From Styela clava (taxonomy: Eukaryota; Chordata; Ascidiacea; Stolidobranchia; Styelidae): a stretch of DNA of 64,000 bases. The notes beneath the pieces were generated by a model. The model searched no databases, was not told where the DNA came from, and saw only the letters and a list, made by a program, of their open reading frames with translations. The stretch is from assembly GCF_964204865.1 (NCBI RefSeq), contig NC_135259.1, forward strand, positions 9,930,974 to 9,994,973. Reading direction: 5' to 3'. A program made the position numbers and the translations under genes. The number at the start of each line of letters is the position of its first letter. Position 1 is the stretch's first letter. Positions 13,580-27,024 of this stretch are shown piece after piece.

Positions 13580-16315
13580 TGTAAGGTACAAGGTTGTGCA
13601 AGTCACACTGGCACAGTGGGTATTATCGAAGTCCTATGCATTTTTGCTCAATATCCATGGGCAATGTAGATTGGTCAAAATAAACCTGGTAATGAACTAT
13701 TCGTATACGAGTGCAGGCCAAAAAGAAACAATAAGAGCAGGCAAGCACGCGACTTTAAAGGGGTTCTACAAATAATCAATTTGCAAATATATATATACGT
13801 AGTAATCGTGATCCAACTTGTACTAGTGAAAAAAATCATCCAACGGACTTCTTATGACGTCAGAATTTATGCACCTCCAGCTATCTTGCCGCATTTGCGC
13901 ATCGTGGTTATAGCAACGAATCAGAAGTTACGCGCGATTTTCAGCTAAAAAATATCGGGGTAAGTTAGACATTTCGTAGGCGAGACGGACATACATCAAA
14001 ATAAAATTAATGGTGTCTCGTGAGATTTTGATCAACCCCTAGATGCCATAGGATCCGGTTTTTCAAAATTTAGTTTAAACGGAACATTTTTCCTGCCTTT
14101 AAACCGTCTTACCCCATAAAGGAAATTACGGGGCAATTTTCAAAAGAGTTTGAACAGCCTTAAAACAACAACTGCGGTTTTCATGTCTTCTTTATGCCAA
14201 CTACCTCCAGAAGTATTTCTTTTGCAATTACTTGACATAACCAACCTAGGACGTATTTCAAACATCTGTGGAAAAAGTAAACTGGATGTGGTGAGATGAA
14301 ATGTTACGCCTGATCTATTTATACTAGGAGACCTAGTATAAATATGGTGGCGAGAGTGCTCCGTGTAGTAAAAGGGTACATAGTAACAAGAAATAATTGT
14401 ATATATGTACACAAGTCTTGATGGCTACGGTAAATTGACATTCCCACCAGACAATATTGATAAAAATATTCCCTTTCCCCATCAAAATTCACCCTGCCTC
14501 TTAAATGACCATGCCTACCCAAAAATGAGCACTGGCAGTCTACCAAAAGGATTTGTTTAATCTAATGTATCTACTTTCAGTAGATAAACAGAATAAATGC
14601 GTGTTCACATACTTCCCTCAGCAAAAAAAGACTTTGGGACTCTATTATAAGACTTTTCTGCCGAAGCAGAAACACGCCTTTCCCCAAAAGCCCCGCCTAG
14701 CTGTCGAGCCTAAAATGTAAAATCTTGGTTCTATCGTTGTTCACAAGATGTCGCTCTATCCACGCGATATGTTTCAGGCGACGAAAAAGCGCCAGGTGTC
14801 ACCATTAAAAAGATTTTGCTTTGCCCGTCCGTCATAACCCGGGGGTCGAATTACCACTACCTACTAATATCCTTATTTCAAATCACAAAAGTGGGCGCCT
14901 GAACACAGGGGCAGAAGTACAAAAATTTTATGAAGCTTAAATATTCTAATTGTGAATAAACGAAAATGCCAGAATGAATGACTGGCTGAGCTTTCAAGTG
15001 TCTCAGCATTGGTCTTAGTAAGCTTACACATGGCTTTGAATTGCGAAGAGCATATGGATGGTACCAATACCACTCAGCAGCAATGAAATTGTATTAGAAC
15101 TCAACCAGTCTCACTTTATAGCCTTCTGTAGTCATGTGGTTCACATATAATATGGTAGACGGGACAATTCCATCCTCCTCTCTTCATTCCACACCCACAG
15201 CACACAAAACTTTGTTCCCGTGAATCAATTAATCTTTAATGGACCATAATTAATTGATATATGAATTCTTTAGTATAAGTTGATTAGTTTACATAACAGT
15301 GTGTGTAGAAATATGTAATATCAAATGAAGAAAGAACGTTAGTAATATTGCCCGCAAATAAAAAGTAAATTTTGCAACGCTGATATTTACCTAGCTTATA
15401 TAATTTAAGGCTTCGCCGGTTCCAATCCCGCGGGTGATAAATTGTATTCTGTCCATTCGTTATTTTTAGTGAAAACATACTCATTTTTACATGCTTCCTC
15501 ACCACAAAAAAGACTAGACAAAAGAAATCGTGGGTTGATAAACCGTTGTCATTTTTATAGGTATTTTAACATCCCCGCTAGTCTTTCCGACTCTTTCCGG
15601 CATTGCTTCTACAGTTTACTAGATCTACGTGGAGCAGTGGTCATAGGCTGATTTCTTAGTATTGTTAGGTCCAACACTCTTTGACTCAACACTTATTACG
15701 CCGTTTAAAATCATCAGCCTATTCCGACTCCGCACCCCGGAATTGCGGAAAAACTTGCCTTTTTCTGCCTGAATAGCAAACTTGCAACATAGCACCACTA
15801 AAAGTTATTTTTTGGTTCGCAAATCAATCGTTGAGCACCTGACCCAATTGCTATAAAGGTTCGATTACAAATCGGAGTATGGGCAAAACGAACATTCACA
15901 AGATAGCGATCTCAGATATCTAAATTTCAAGAAGTGATCTTCGTTCATTCTGGATTTATAAAAGCAGGGGATATTCAGATTCCTTCTGTCAATCCCCACT
16001 TTCTACTGTACATCCCGCTATCTCTTCATTTAGGACTATTTACTTTGGTGAATATATCTTCATAACTAACTATAACGAAATCAAACGCACGAAAAATGTC
16101 CTTTTATACCAAATCTGCGCGAGTGCTCATCCACCATAGACCACCAATCAATATTACCGTTCAGGTTCTTTGTATTCATCTCGGTGAGAAGAGAATCAAT
16201 CAATAGAGATCAGTAATTCGTTTCAGATGCACCAAGCTATCATCTCGCACTCAGTATTACCATATGATAAGTTGTGAACCACCATAGGGCGTGATCAGTA
16301 GTGAAATGGTAGGGT
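13580..16315. other. No gene seen
   Basis: No supported gene. A TGACGTCA (CRE-like) octamer occurs near 13855, and a SINE-like box B lies at 15418. Otherwise nothing stands out. Confidence 0.35.
15395..15450 (+). mobile_element. SINE fragment with tRNA-like box B
   Basis: Contains GGTTCCAATCC followed by CGCGGGTGATAA. The same box B plus following GATA arrangement occurs in the better SINE copies on the minus strand near 38.5 and 45.15 kb. Only the box B part is recognisable here. Confidence 0.35.
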
Positions 16316-17100
16316 TGCTCACAATATAGATGTATCGGTATCGGCAATTTTTTCGGTATCGGCAGTGTATCGGTATCGGCTAAATTTAGACCAATATTAT
16401 TTCCGATATATTAAGCTTCTCAATATGATCCAGAATGTTTTGAAAAATGGGTTAGAATACTGATCTTGAAATAATTTTTTGCTTGGTTTGATCGTGAACT
16501 ATGAGCCTCCCCCCGGTAGTGCAAACGGGAATCGTATTCTATCAGCCAAACTGGCTCAATCAATTCGAGTATTTTCGCTGCCAAATTTTCTATATTGAAA
16601 TTTTCAATGTTACATGGTAATTTAGAAGAAGAAATGTGTCAATCGAATATTAGTGGATTTTCCGATGTGTAAAATATAAAATATGACTTTATATTGGCAC
16701 AAAATCTTGCGCACGTAACTCATTGTATCAGTTTCATACAATAAGTAGGCTAAACATTTATTTATTTTATCACCAACAGTAGCCAATTCCTATTAGTTTT
16801 CTAATTGAACACCGAGATTACTAGCGCCAGTGCCAAATGCATCTGAATCAATTAAAGCGTTTGAATCCCAAACATCTAATATATATATATATATATGTGT
16901 GCGTGACATTTCTCTTTTTTTGATCCGAAATAATGTGCAATATTAATATTGCTCAAAGACTATTGTTTTAAACCGTCTGTCCTGCACACTTGAGTTAATA
17001 ATTACATAGTATCGGGATATCGGTATTGGTGTATCGGTCTTTTTAACTGGTATCGGATCATTATCGGTATCGGCGTCAAAAGTGGTATCGGTACGTCTTT
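16316..17100. repeat. Element bounded by TATCGG clusters
   Basis: Clusters of the hexamer TATCGG in the same orientation occur at 16332-16382 (five or more copies) and 17010-17095 (seven or more copies), with about 630 bp of unrelated AT-rich DNA and an (AT)n run near 16879 between them. The borders GGTTGCTCACAA and AGCTCACAAC look related. This may be a non-autonomous transposon with transposase-binding repeats, but I found no clean terminal inverted repeat. Confidence 0.5.
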
Positions 17101-18991
17101 AGCTCACAACACTAAAAACGACAAGTGCAGTTTTGGGTATTCTGCGGCGTCTGCAGCTGCCTCGAAAACATGGTGATATTCCCATACCATGGCCGCTACG
17201 GCCAAACCTATGGCGACTGACTTTTTAGCTGCCACAAACCAATGACGAGCTGCTGTTATTGCGGCAGCAAATTGAAAACCAATGGCAGGTAAAATTTTGC
17301 TGCGATAACCACGGCAGATGGGCCGCAAAGACAAGGCTGTCACTTATGTGACAAATATTGGGTAGGTTGGAACGTTTTTCTTATGGATACAGTTTTGATG
17401 GATTTGGGGTTAGGGTTTAAGTAGATATAGTTCCACATGATCAATTAAAATCTGGTCGTTAATTTGTGAATATACCGTTAATACTGATTACTGCTATAAA
17501 ACCATGGCGAGACCTGCCGTGGTTCGTTCGTGGCAGGAACTGCCATGAAATGGTAAGAACTGCGCCTCAAAAACGACGTCTTAGCTGGGGCAATCTTTGC
17601 ACTAAATATGACACGACTAATTATAGCCCCTAAATCAATTCTGGTCAGGCGCGCCATGAGATACAAATATCCCTAAAAGTGGACCTGGGGTAGAGAACCA
17701 CAGCGATAAGGTATGTGGGAAGTGGGCACCAAAAAATGTTCAAAACTTTCTGCGGGCGATAATAACTAATGTTTACATTAAATTTTGATCAAAACTTACT
17801 GGTGCTATTACTCAAGAATTTCAGAAAATTATGAAGTATCGACTGCCGAATGTCCACGAATTATGTAGGAACTCCCAAGTCATGCTGTGAATATGTCAAA
17901 ATGCATGCTCTACCAAAAACCTATCGGACACAAAAATATAGTCAACTTGTCAGCACTCTTGACTGTTCAGTTAGACTCGGCATTCAACTTTAACCAAACA
18001 AAACTAATATACTTTCAAACAAAATAGTCAAATTTAGTTGCAATTTTATTCCTGGTATTATCCACAACATGGCACAATATCAAACATTTACACAATAGTT
18101 CCACAACACGAGTAAGTTGATTTGTGTCAGATATCCATTTTGAAGTTGTGCATCACTTGTCATGAATATACCAGAATACCTGAAATATTGATGTAATACT
18201 CTTGATAATTTAAGGGCCACATTAAATCACTAGCTGACAAGACTCAATTCGTAATGAATCTATTAATTAGGTATTTCAATTTAGAAACAAACTTAATATA
18301 AAACTGTGGTCATGGAAAGCAAATTAACTGGTTATTATATGGTATAAAAATGAATGAAATTATAAACTTCGATCGAAGTCAATATAAAAATTAGGGAGGC
18401 TATATCGCAGGGATGTCCAGATCTAATATTCGAATTAATTCAAAATTCATTATATTCGATAAAAGGCATTTTCGAATTTGGGATTAACTTAGAACATTTT
18501 TATTTAGAAATTAGACTCTTTTGAGTCGCCAGACAAGTAGATCAAAGCGTACGATATCACAACTGGTGGGAAACAACACTGAGAAAACAATGATCTTTCA
18601 TATTTATGTCATTTTGGATGTGATCAACATGAATATATAGTGAATTATATAATTTTCCACATGAGTGTAACCCCCAATTTACAATGTATTCAATATTTCA
18701 TACTTGAAATAATTTTCTCAGAATGCACTCGAAAGAGTAAAACATTCAGTTTTGGCCATCCATGGATATATGCATTTTCCAAATCCTATTCATGACATTG
18801 GGTCAATGGCCCGAAGTATATTACATTAGGCCAAACCTCACTACTATCAAATTCAGTTATCATTTTGCGTACAAAGGTAAGTAAGCAAAGTTAAGTAATT
18901 CAAACCAACAATGTGAAATCTAAATTTTAAAAATAAATACCCTAGAAATTTTGGAGTTGTAAAACTGATGTTATTAAATTCCCACCTTCAT
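17101..18991. other. No gene seen; 3' side of RPS28
   Basis: No supported coding region. The part nearest 18992 is the 3' flank/UTR of the minus-strand RPS28 gene; a canonical AATAAA close to the stop was not found on that strand. Confidence 0.35.
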
Positions 18992-19824
<833 letters not shown>

Positions 19825-20457
19825 GTTGAGGTTGAGAAAGAGGGAGATCACGTGATCAGGTAGGTTTCATGCAAGAATGAACACGGCTTGGTGATCGTTC
19901 GGATGTTCTCTGAATATTTGTTTATTGACTTCGATCAAATGTAAGAACATAATTTAAAATAAATAAATTAAAATGCATAGACGATGGCTATTACCTGTTT
20001 AATCAAATTTTTCCTCGCGAAATAATTTCATGGGGTGAAAGGTCGATATTGGTTAAAATCATTGAGGTATATGATGTAAATCCTGAAACAGATAGCGTAA
20101 GTTCCATTCATCAATCATACGGCTGTACGGTACCGGTACCGTACTGTAGGAGTACCGGTACCGGTATTTGAGGATAGGATTTTCCTAATTTTTATCCCGT
20201 AAGAGAGGACAAGCTGAGTTGCCCTGCCCTCTCCTATACCTGTATAGCCTACTACGGTGCGGCAACGGGCATAGACTGGTACCAATAACAGGATATCTCC
20301 CATGACCTACGGTACCGGTATCCTGGTCAGTTTGAATAGGTTGCAAATTTTCCCCCCAAATTTTACTTTACCTGCTTACTGCAGTACTGGTACTGTATTA
20401 ATTAATATTTTAATTGTTATCGACCAGAATGACTTAATGAACAGCTGATTGGTCAAA
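19825..20457. promoter_or_regulatory. Divergent promoter region RPS28 / CAP-Gly gene
   Basis: 633 bp separate the two start codons. Next to RPS28 is the 12-bp palindrome GATCACGTGATC (19846-19857) with a core CACGTG E-box. Between it and the ATG lies CTCCCTCTTTCTC on the minus strand, resembling the pyrimidine TCT initiator/TOP of ribosomal protein genes. Around 20128-20170 and 20308-20322 are clustered GGTACC/ACCGGT palindromes. No TATA box was assigned. The promoter role is inferred from position. Confidence 0.55.
20128..20170. repeat. GGTACCGGTACC palindrome cluster
   Basis: Overlapping GGTACC and ACCGGT palindromes (GGTACCGGTACCGTAC, then GTACCGGTACCGGTA), with a further ACGGTACCGGTA at about 20310. 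They lie between two divergently transcribed genes. They could be regulatory or a simple-sequence expansion. Confidence 0.5.
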
Positions 20458-22606
20458 ATGGTTTTGTTTTTGAATGTGAAGATAAACCAAAAAGTTCTAG
20501 TATCGCATCGTCAAAGAGTAATTCCTGCAACAGTAAGATATAAGGGTCATTTGAACGCAGAGGAAGGTGAATGGGTTGGATTAGAACTAGATTATCCATG
20601 TAAGTTTTAATAATAAAATTCTTCAAGCGGCGTCCTTCTTTGTTTCATGGATATGCTGCTGCCTATCCTAATCAATATCAGCCTTAATTCCATTTGGATT
20701 CCATTAAAGAAAATCTGTTAATGAAAATAATGCATTACATTGAGAATAATTGTAGATTATGGTTGGTTCAGACAGAGATTGGCTAACTTGATAAGAAAAG
20801 GCGTTGTGGTTTGATATACTGATATATGAAAACTACACTAGGTTTCCTCTCATGTCTGCATGTTACTTACTGACTTAATCTCTTTTCTGTGAGAGGTACA
20901 TTACAGCATTATGAGCTTACAATGCATGAGCAAATCATGAACTGGGACTATGTACATGTCTTGTATGATATTTTGTGAATCACAATTTTTATTTTATGAA
21001 CAATACTTCCCATGAGGCTCATACAATAGTTTTCGAACAATAATTTGCAAAGCCTCTTGGCATAATCGTGAATTCGTGATGTATGCCAAATTTTAATGTG
21101 AATTGAAAATTCATTAAAAATCAATTACTTGAATTAAATTGTTCAAATTCAAGTATAATTTTTTTAGCAGTCGCGATTACGAATGCTCATTCAATTAAAC
21201 TACTTAGCATCACTATCTAATGTTTCTGAATATCATGTACAATTCAAAAATCTATTTTGTTATGTTCTCAAAACCATTTCCAAGCCCCTTTTTTTAGGCA
21301 AATTTCAGAAATTTTGAAGACGCTTGACATGCAATGTATTGGGGCAATCCATTTTTGATATCATTCCAACGAACAACAGTTTCCATTTCTATGTTTTTTT
21401 GTGTATGCTTATCTGCCAGCTAATATTTCATTGTCAAAGCTGATATATTTATTTTAAGTTGGCAAGCATAATGGAACATGGAGAGGATGGCAGTATTTTT
21501 CCTGTTCAGCAAGATGTGGATTATTCACACATGCATCCAATATCAAATTTTATCCTGCAGTACAAAGGTCAGTGATCTTGTTAAAACAGTTTATCACTTT
21601 ATATATTTTAAAAAGCACTCCAGAAGTGTGTGTACCAATATGGAGGTAACTAATTTTGTTCGCATACTTTATATCAAGTTGTGTAAAGGGACTGAAACCT
21701 AAGGGGGTATATTCATTTGGCTAACATAGTCCCTGAACTCGTATCTTTTGAAATCATAGATTAGGATTCACCACCCAAGGTTAAGTATAAATTTACTATG
21801 AATTATGTGTATTATTTCATGTGCAGTCTTACCCATCAACTTGTTGAAGAGATATTTAAATGGTAGGCCTAGATATTCATACGCAAAATTCTTTTAAAAA
21901 TTATATATTTGTTGTATTCTGCACAGGAGTCGCAATAAATATAGAAGAGTAAGTGAAACTCCGGATGTGGACGAAACATTGTTTTATACTGATAGTAAGT
22001 TGATAAATTTTTATTTTGGATAACAAATTTGATATGTAAATATTATTGCTTGTTTATTTAAAAAATGTGTTTTTCTATCAGCTCCTGAAGTTGAGTCCAA
22101 GCGAAGTCCACGGATTGTCAATCAAGAATATATCAGAAGGGCAAGAACTGCTTTCAGAGGTGACAAAATCATTTTTATTACTGTTGTTCATATTCAAACC
22201 ATCATTATTCTGTTCTCGTCGAAAAGTTTATCAAGTGTTAGCTTGTATAAAGTATTTCGTGCACTACTATTTAGATTTGTTTGTGGAATTATTATTGCAA
22301 AATATAAATTTAGATCCACCTCGTCAATATAATGAATTCAATGTTGAAAGGCGTTTTCCTCTTTCACACGCAATCAGTAGAAGTGTACCAGCGGCGACTT
22401 CACTGATTCCTGATGTTGCCATGAAGCAATTTCAATATATTTCCGAACCAATTCATCAAGAGTATGCAACCAGCTATAGGAACTTCAATTCTTCCTGTTC
22501 TATCCCACATTACACTATGCCGCATGATGATCAGTTGAGACAAAAAAGAAGACCTGGTACATGGGAGGATTATGGTACAAAGCCACCTAGGTTTAGCACT
22601 GTGTGA
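20458..22606 (+). CDS. CAP-Gly domain protein, five exons, 229 aa
   Basis: Exons 20458-20599, 21459-21567, 21927-21994, 22082-22159 and 22314-22606 join in compatible phases (1, 2, 1, 1) with good GT-AG sites, giving 229 residues. Residues ~8-85 form a CAP-Gly domain: GEWVGLELDYP, then FGKHNGTWRGWQYFSC, CGLFTHASNIKF. CAP-Gly domains bind the C-terminal EEY/F tails of tubulin and EB proteins; the usual GKNDG motif is GKHNG here. The remaining ~145 residues are hydrophilic, Arg/Ser/Pro-rich and without clear domains, ending PPRFSTV. An AATAAA at 22887 fits a poly(A) signal. A microtubule-associated role is inferred from the domain. I could not assign an orthologue. The first ATG directly precedes the domain, so further upstream exons are possible but not needed. 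Confidence 0.85.
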
Positions 22607-22886
22607 TATTATTTTCATATCAAAACGAAGTTATATTTATTATTATCTTAGATATAGATGTGATTCTGTATGTTATTTACTATTAGAGTGTGGTCCTTTG
22701 TCTGGAGCTGAAAATATTTTTTTCAGATTTCAACCCCTCTTTAATATGCATGTTTTATTGTGGTAACGATCCGTCCTGAGCTCTATGCCATTGTTTTGTT
22801 TCAAAGTTATTTTTCTAATGTACCTTTCACTGTCTTTTTGTTACTTGTAATCACTGTAATTACGATATTACTAATATTTGTCGTTG

Positions 22887-22892
22887 AATAAA
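22887..22892 (+). terminator. Probable poly(A) signal of the CAP-Gly gene
   Basis: AATAAA about 280 bp after the TGA of the CAP-Gly gene, the first canonical hexamer downstream on that strand. Confidence 0.6.
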
Positions 22893-22929
22893 GAGAATTA
22901 AACTAAATGGAAAACACATTTCCGAGGGT

Positions 22930-22981
22930 CGTATAATTTTTTCTTGTGGGCCGCATTTGGCCCGCAGGTTGCACATCGCTG
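22930..22981. mobile_element. Solo hAT terminus
   Basis: GTGGGCCGCATTTGGCCCGC followed by AGGTTGCACATCGCTG looks like the right end of a hAT element (complement CAGCGATGTGCAACC). No matching left end was found nearby, so it is a truncated relic just downstream of the CAP-Gly gene. Confidence 0.45.
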
Positions 22982-23089
22982 AAGTAGGTATTGGGGTGGA
23001 GACTGGTCAAAGCAAGTAGCGCCAGGTCAAATAATCTTGCCGTTCCCACAAGACGTACATGGGTTGTCTCACAGCTTAAATATTTTTGT

Positions 23090-23160
23090 AAGTTTGACGT
23101 GGAACAATGCAGGATGCCTATATTTTCAAACTTTGCAAAAAAGACGGTGTCTCAAAAATG
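23090..23160. repeat. Dispersed repeat flanking the minisatellite
   Basis: The stretch with CAATGCAGGATGCCTATATT and TTGCAAAAAAGACGG resembles 38221-38280 (TAATGCAAGATGCTTATATT, TTGCAAAAAGG). The following GGTGTCTCAAAAATG appears inverted at about 34650-34665, again beside a CACGTG minisatellite. The repeat and the minisatellite therefore seem to travel together. Confidence 0.55.
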
Positions 23161-23161
23161 T

Positions 23162-23358
23162 TGTCCCACGTGCCCCACTTGTACCATATGTCGTACTTGC
23201 ACCACGTGTCCCACATACCCCACGTGTGCCACTTGCCCCACCTGTACCACTTGTCCCTCGTTGTACCATGTGTACCCCTTGCCCGACGTGTGTCACGTGT
23301 ACTACTTGTACCACATGTGCCATTTGTCCCACTCGTACCTCTTGTCCCACATGTCACT
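23162..23358. repeat. 9-bp minisatellite, CAC(G/T)TGT(C/A)C-like
   Basis: About 20 imperfect copies of a nonamer such as CACGTGTCC / CACTTGTAC / CACATGTGC. Because 9 is a multiple of 3, it opens several frames on both strands, yielding Cys-Pro-Thr- or Gly-Thr-rich translations that are almost surely not proteins. The unit contains many E-box-like CANNTG hexamers. Confidence 0.85.
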
Positions 23359-23365
23359 CTTAACG

Positions 23366-24935
23366 TATTGTGATGATAAATTAATTAATCCAATCGAGTT
23401 TCATTGTACTAAAATATATTTTACGTGGTGAGATTATAACCGTTATATCTTATAAATAATCTGAGTGGCAGCATTGCGATAGAGCGGATATTTATTTCTC
23501 TAATTCGTAGAATGGCAAAAATACGGATTCCTAACGGCGATAACGAATTAGCAAGATTGCAAACATACCTATCAAAACTAAATATAATTAGACAGTTTAT
23601 TTATGTCCACATATTAGCCTACATCTGTTTTTTTTTAGAGTAGCAATGTATTTAAAAGTCGCCACCGCGAGTTACGTTAGACACAATTAAGTTAATTACC
23701 ATGGATTGAATATTATACGCCACAGAAGAGTCTCACTGAAAAATACACATGGGTTCAAATGTACGTGGGTTCAAATGCACGGTCACCTATTATAGTAGGC
23801 ATAACGAACTTTGTGAAATCAGTAATGCTACAGCAAATACAAAGCCGATTCCTCCTCAAAAGGACAAAGTTACACGCCAGGGATGAATTTTTCTCCAGTT
23901 TGGAAAACGTGCCCTCAAAGAATGAGATATTCGTAGACAAATTACGTAATAAATAATCTTACATATAGTATATGGCCAATCAGTCAATGCTCAATTGGAA
24001 CAATTCGTTTATTTTTATTAGAAAGACGCATTTGTAAAGCAGACTAATTCCATCAAAAATATGACTTTATGTTGTTTGTAGTGAATGCGCCAAAAAGATA
24101 TGATTACAATGATTTAAGAAATTGTGATTGTAGTATTTTTCAATTAGGCTAGTATCCTTGAGTACGAATGACTTAAACATGGAAAAAATAAGGAAACTTA
24201 ACATAGAAATAAAAAGAAATTGGTATAAAATAGTAACAGCAATTGATGCTTGCAATAAAATAACAAACATCTTGGCAGAAAAAATATAAGGTATTGCAGT
24301 TACATATAAAATTGGAAAGAAAAATGCAATACAATGAATGATAAAAATATTATAAAATAATATGATAATATTCATGTTAGATGGGGCAATAATTTCTTGG
24401 TTCGATATATAATTTCAACATCTACTTGGGTCATTATTACCTTTTACATATCATATTAGTCTACAAACTAACTGAAAAATTCACTTATTGCTCTAAATTT
24501 ACAGAAAAAAATGACGAAAATCGAAGAAATATCAAGCAAAGAACTCGAATAGTAAAAAAAAATGCAAGAAATAAATTAGCAATTTATATAGCATGTTAAA
24601 AATGCCAGTATACCATGAAACACAAAAAACTGCACAAGTCAAAAAAATCATCATGGTGAAAAACTTTTTCAATATTCCGGACTACCGCAGATAGTAATAT
24701 ACAGATAGTAATATACAGTGATAATATTTTAGTTCTTTTAGATAGGTTGCTACAAAAACGTCATATTCATTTCATAAAATCAAGTATCTAATGATAAATT
24801 TTTTGATGAATGACTGCGAGATTTTTCGGCTTTCATTCGTTTTCTTTAACCTTTCTTTATACCCACATTTAGGGGTGGTAATTTTATTATAAGTTGTTCA
24901 TTGGTCGATCGATTAACAGACTTTTTCAGATGTAT
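23366..24935. other. No gene; MITE end and AT-rich DNA
   Basis: At 23747-23794, GGGTTCAAATGTACGTGGG plus a following CGGTCACC match the right end of the MITE at 46343-46528, so one terminus of that family is present. The rest is AT-rich with no supportable gene; the hydrophobic frame at 24067-24375 is attributed to base composition. Confidence 0.45.
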
Positions 24936-25475
24936 TTATTTGGGCTTTAAGAAAGAGCTCAATATGCTGTTTCTTTGGTTAGAAGACATTTCTGACCAGT
25001 TATGGGGCTCCAGAGAGAACGCGCTTCTAAAATTGGATTGCAAATCAGATGGACTAGTTCCAAAGAATGCTTTTTGGACATCAGTATATGGTGAGCAAAC
25101 CAATTCACCCAGTATTTTTATTAGATCTGGAAGTTTCCTCTGCTGCCATTCCGTTGTTCTTTTAATTGCATGATTAAGAGGTTCACAATTGTTGTTCGTC
25201 CAGCCGCGACCGATGTTATTTTTGTATTTCCATACCTTGTTCTTTAATAGTGGTAGAAATCGACTTTGCAAGTATGAAAGCGCACCTGGGCTATGGGTTC
25301 CAACATAATTCAACAATTCAGTTTCTGAAAGATCGTGTTCGCATTGGTCTTCGCCATTTTAAAGATCAAATACGGCAGTTACAACCGTCTTGCAAAGGCT
25401 GACACTTGCCCCCACTTTGTCTATCAAATATCTAACAAGGTTATCCCTTAAATGCCTATACAAGATAGGGTATTT
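24936..25475 (-). pseudogene. MULE-like transposase C-terminal relic
   Basis: The open 126-codon frame contains NNIGRGWTNNNCEPLNHAIK, then LPDLIKILGELVCSPYTDVQKA. From memory this resembles the segment following the catalytic region in Mutator-like transposases of invertebrates. Upstream in the same frame a further segment (LYRHLRDNLVRYLIDKVGAS) is separated from it by an in-frame TAA, so the copy is dead. The catalytic DDE region was not found. The family assignment is by eye only and a search would decide it. Confidence 0.5.
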
Positions 25476-26397
25476 CTAGAACCGGTAGAGGAATTGGTGA
25501 TAGCAGTATAGAGCGCAATCTCGTCGTCCGATCCAAATATTAATTTGATGACATGGGTGACAAATTATGACATGGTTTATCAGTGCCGGAATATAGCCGG
25601 GTTGATAACGGATAGGTACCGACAAAGGCGCAGCCAAAATTTTCGTTGAAATTAAAACAGAGCACCCAAAGTGCAATTCACGACGACGGCGTTTAATAAA
25701 TTGAAAAAAAAATGCGTCGTTCACAGCGAAATTCCACAGTTACGTGTAGCCCGCCTCTCTTTGCCTGGCGGTTTAAGGTGAATATTTTGCAAGTCCTATT
25801 TCAAATATCGACCATTAATCCGTAGTCAGCAGTACCCGCATTTAAAAATAAAACATTAGAAATCGTGAAAATTAGTTATGGAGAGAAGTATAAATCGCGG
25901 ATGTCAGTAGCGTCAAAAAATGTGAAACTATTACTTGGATTTTAATGTTAAACAAGTTGATTTTTAATTGTCGTTCAATGATAATTAACATGCGCCGTAA
26001 TTAGTAGTGGGCAAATAGTTTTTTTTAGTCGAATTATTCGAATATTTTCAACGAACGCAACACCGAATAATGAGTATTGTCATTTCAAACAAGCGTAATT
26101 GGGATGTCGACCGCCTAAACGATCGCCGTGACAATTTTATTTTTCGGAATTTACTTGAAGACTGAAAACTTCGCAACATATTTATTTCATAATTTTGTCA
26201 TAATCCATGGCCGCAGTAAATTATTTTGTCACCGCGATCCTTCCGGCGGCTTGTCATCCCAATTAATGATGATAATCTATATTAAAGCACTTTTTTATTC
26301 ACTAGTTGACTAGTTAATATTAATTCTCATGCAACGGCATATATCGTAGTTTGGTTTTTATTTTTTGAACAGAAATTTGATTTCACATCGGCGACGA

Positions 26398-27009
26398 TGT
26401 CAAAGACAACTTTAGGATGGGTGTCCTAAATATAACTTTAGCCGGCGTACGAGATCTTTCGTAGCCTTTTAATCGGAGCACGGGCTCTTAGCTTTTAACT
26501 TGCACGAATTGTTCTTCACCTCTATGTTCGGTTTTGTAGGCGCTCGCCCCCAGCAGACAATAGATGATAGTAGACAAACGACAATTGCGACAATTCTTCT
26601 TTACTTTATTGAGCAGTATACACGTCGAGGTTGTATTTACAAGACTGGATAATACTACAGAGAAAGCGATCCTTATATACAGAAAACGAACGATAATTAT
26701 GTCTCTCCCAGGATTTTAACATAATCAGAATTTTAAAGAATACTGTAAGGATTTGATCTATAAATCTATATTCCGGGGATTAAAATGGTGCTATCGATCC
26801 CATTAGCCTTATTGATCGAAGTTTTGAATACTAATTACCACCTGGACGTTATTGATCCAGTTATTTTTCGTTGCCATATGTTGCCTAATTTAAAATGGGT
26901 TTTTTATCGACCTAATTTATGAATACGGAGAATTTCGTCAATACTAATTATCAGCCTTTTTCTTTGTATTTAAAAATGTTTGTCCAAATTACTAATCTTT
27001 CCCTATAAA
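26398..27009 (-). repeat. Gypsy 3' LTR (complete)
   Basis: On the minus strand it starts TTTATAGGG (TGTATAGGG in the other LTR) and ends TTTGACA, about 612 bp. Visible landmarks in reading order are a TATA-like TATATAAGG near 26680 and an AATAAAG poly(A) signal near 26606. Its first 165 bp (26845-27009) match 33794-33957 in the other LTR. Confidence 0.8.
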
Positions 27010-27010
27010 A

Positions 27011-27024
27011 TACTCCCTTCTTTT
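27011..27024 (-). other. Gypsy polypurine tract
   Basis: AAAAGAAGGGAG on the minus strand directly precedes the 3' LTR, the position where plus-strand DNA synthesis is primed. Confidence 0.65.

Noticed and set aside
17104..17343. Ala-rich minus-strand ORF of 79 codons
   Set aside because: No homology I recognise, adjoins a TATCGG repeat element, and has no splice or promoter context.
20115..20303. Minus-strand ORF in the RPS28/CAP-Gly intergenic region
   Set aside because: It is composed largely of the GGTACC palindromic repeats and lies in the likely shared promoter.
23162..23358. CRISPR-like repeat array
   Set aside because: Nine-base imperfect direct tandem repeats without spacers in animal DNA; a minisatellite.
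23118..23363. Several overlapping ORFs on both strands, Cys-Pro-Thr- or Gly-Thr-rich
   Set aside because: They arise because the minisatellite unit is 9 bp, so all affected frames stay open; no start context, splice site or flank supports a protein.
24067..24375. Hydrophobic 102-codon minus-strand ORF, possible membrane protein
   Set aside because: Composition is what AT-rich DNA gives in that frame (Phe/Ile/Leu); no other support.
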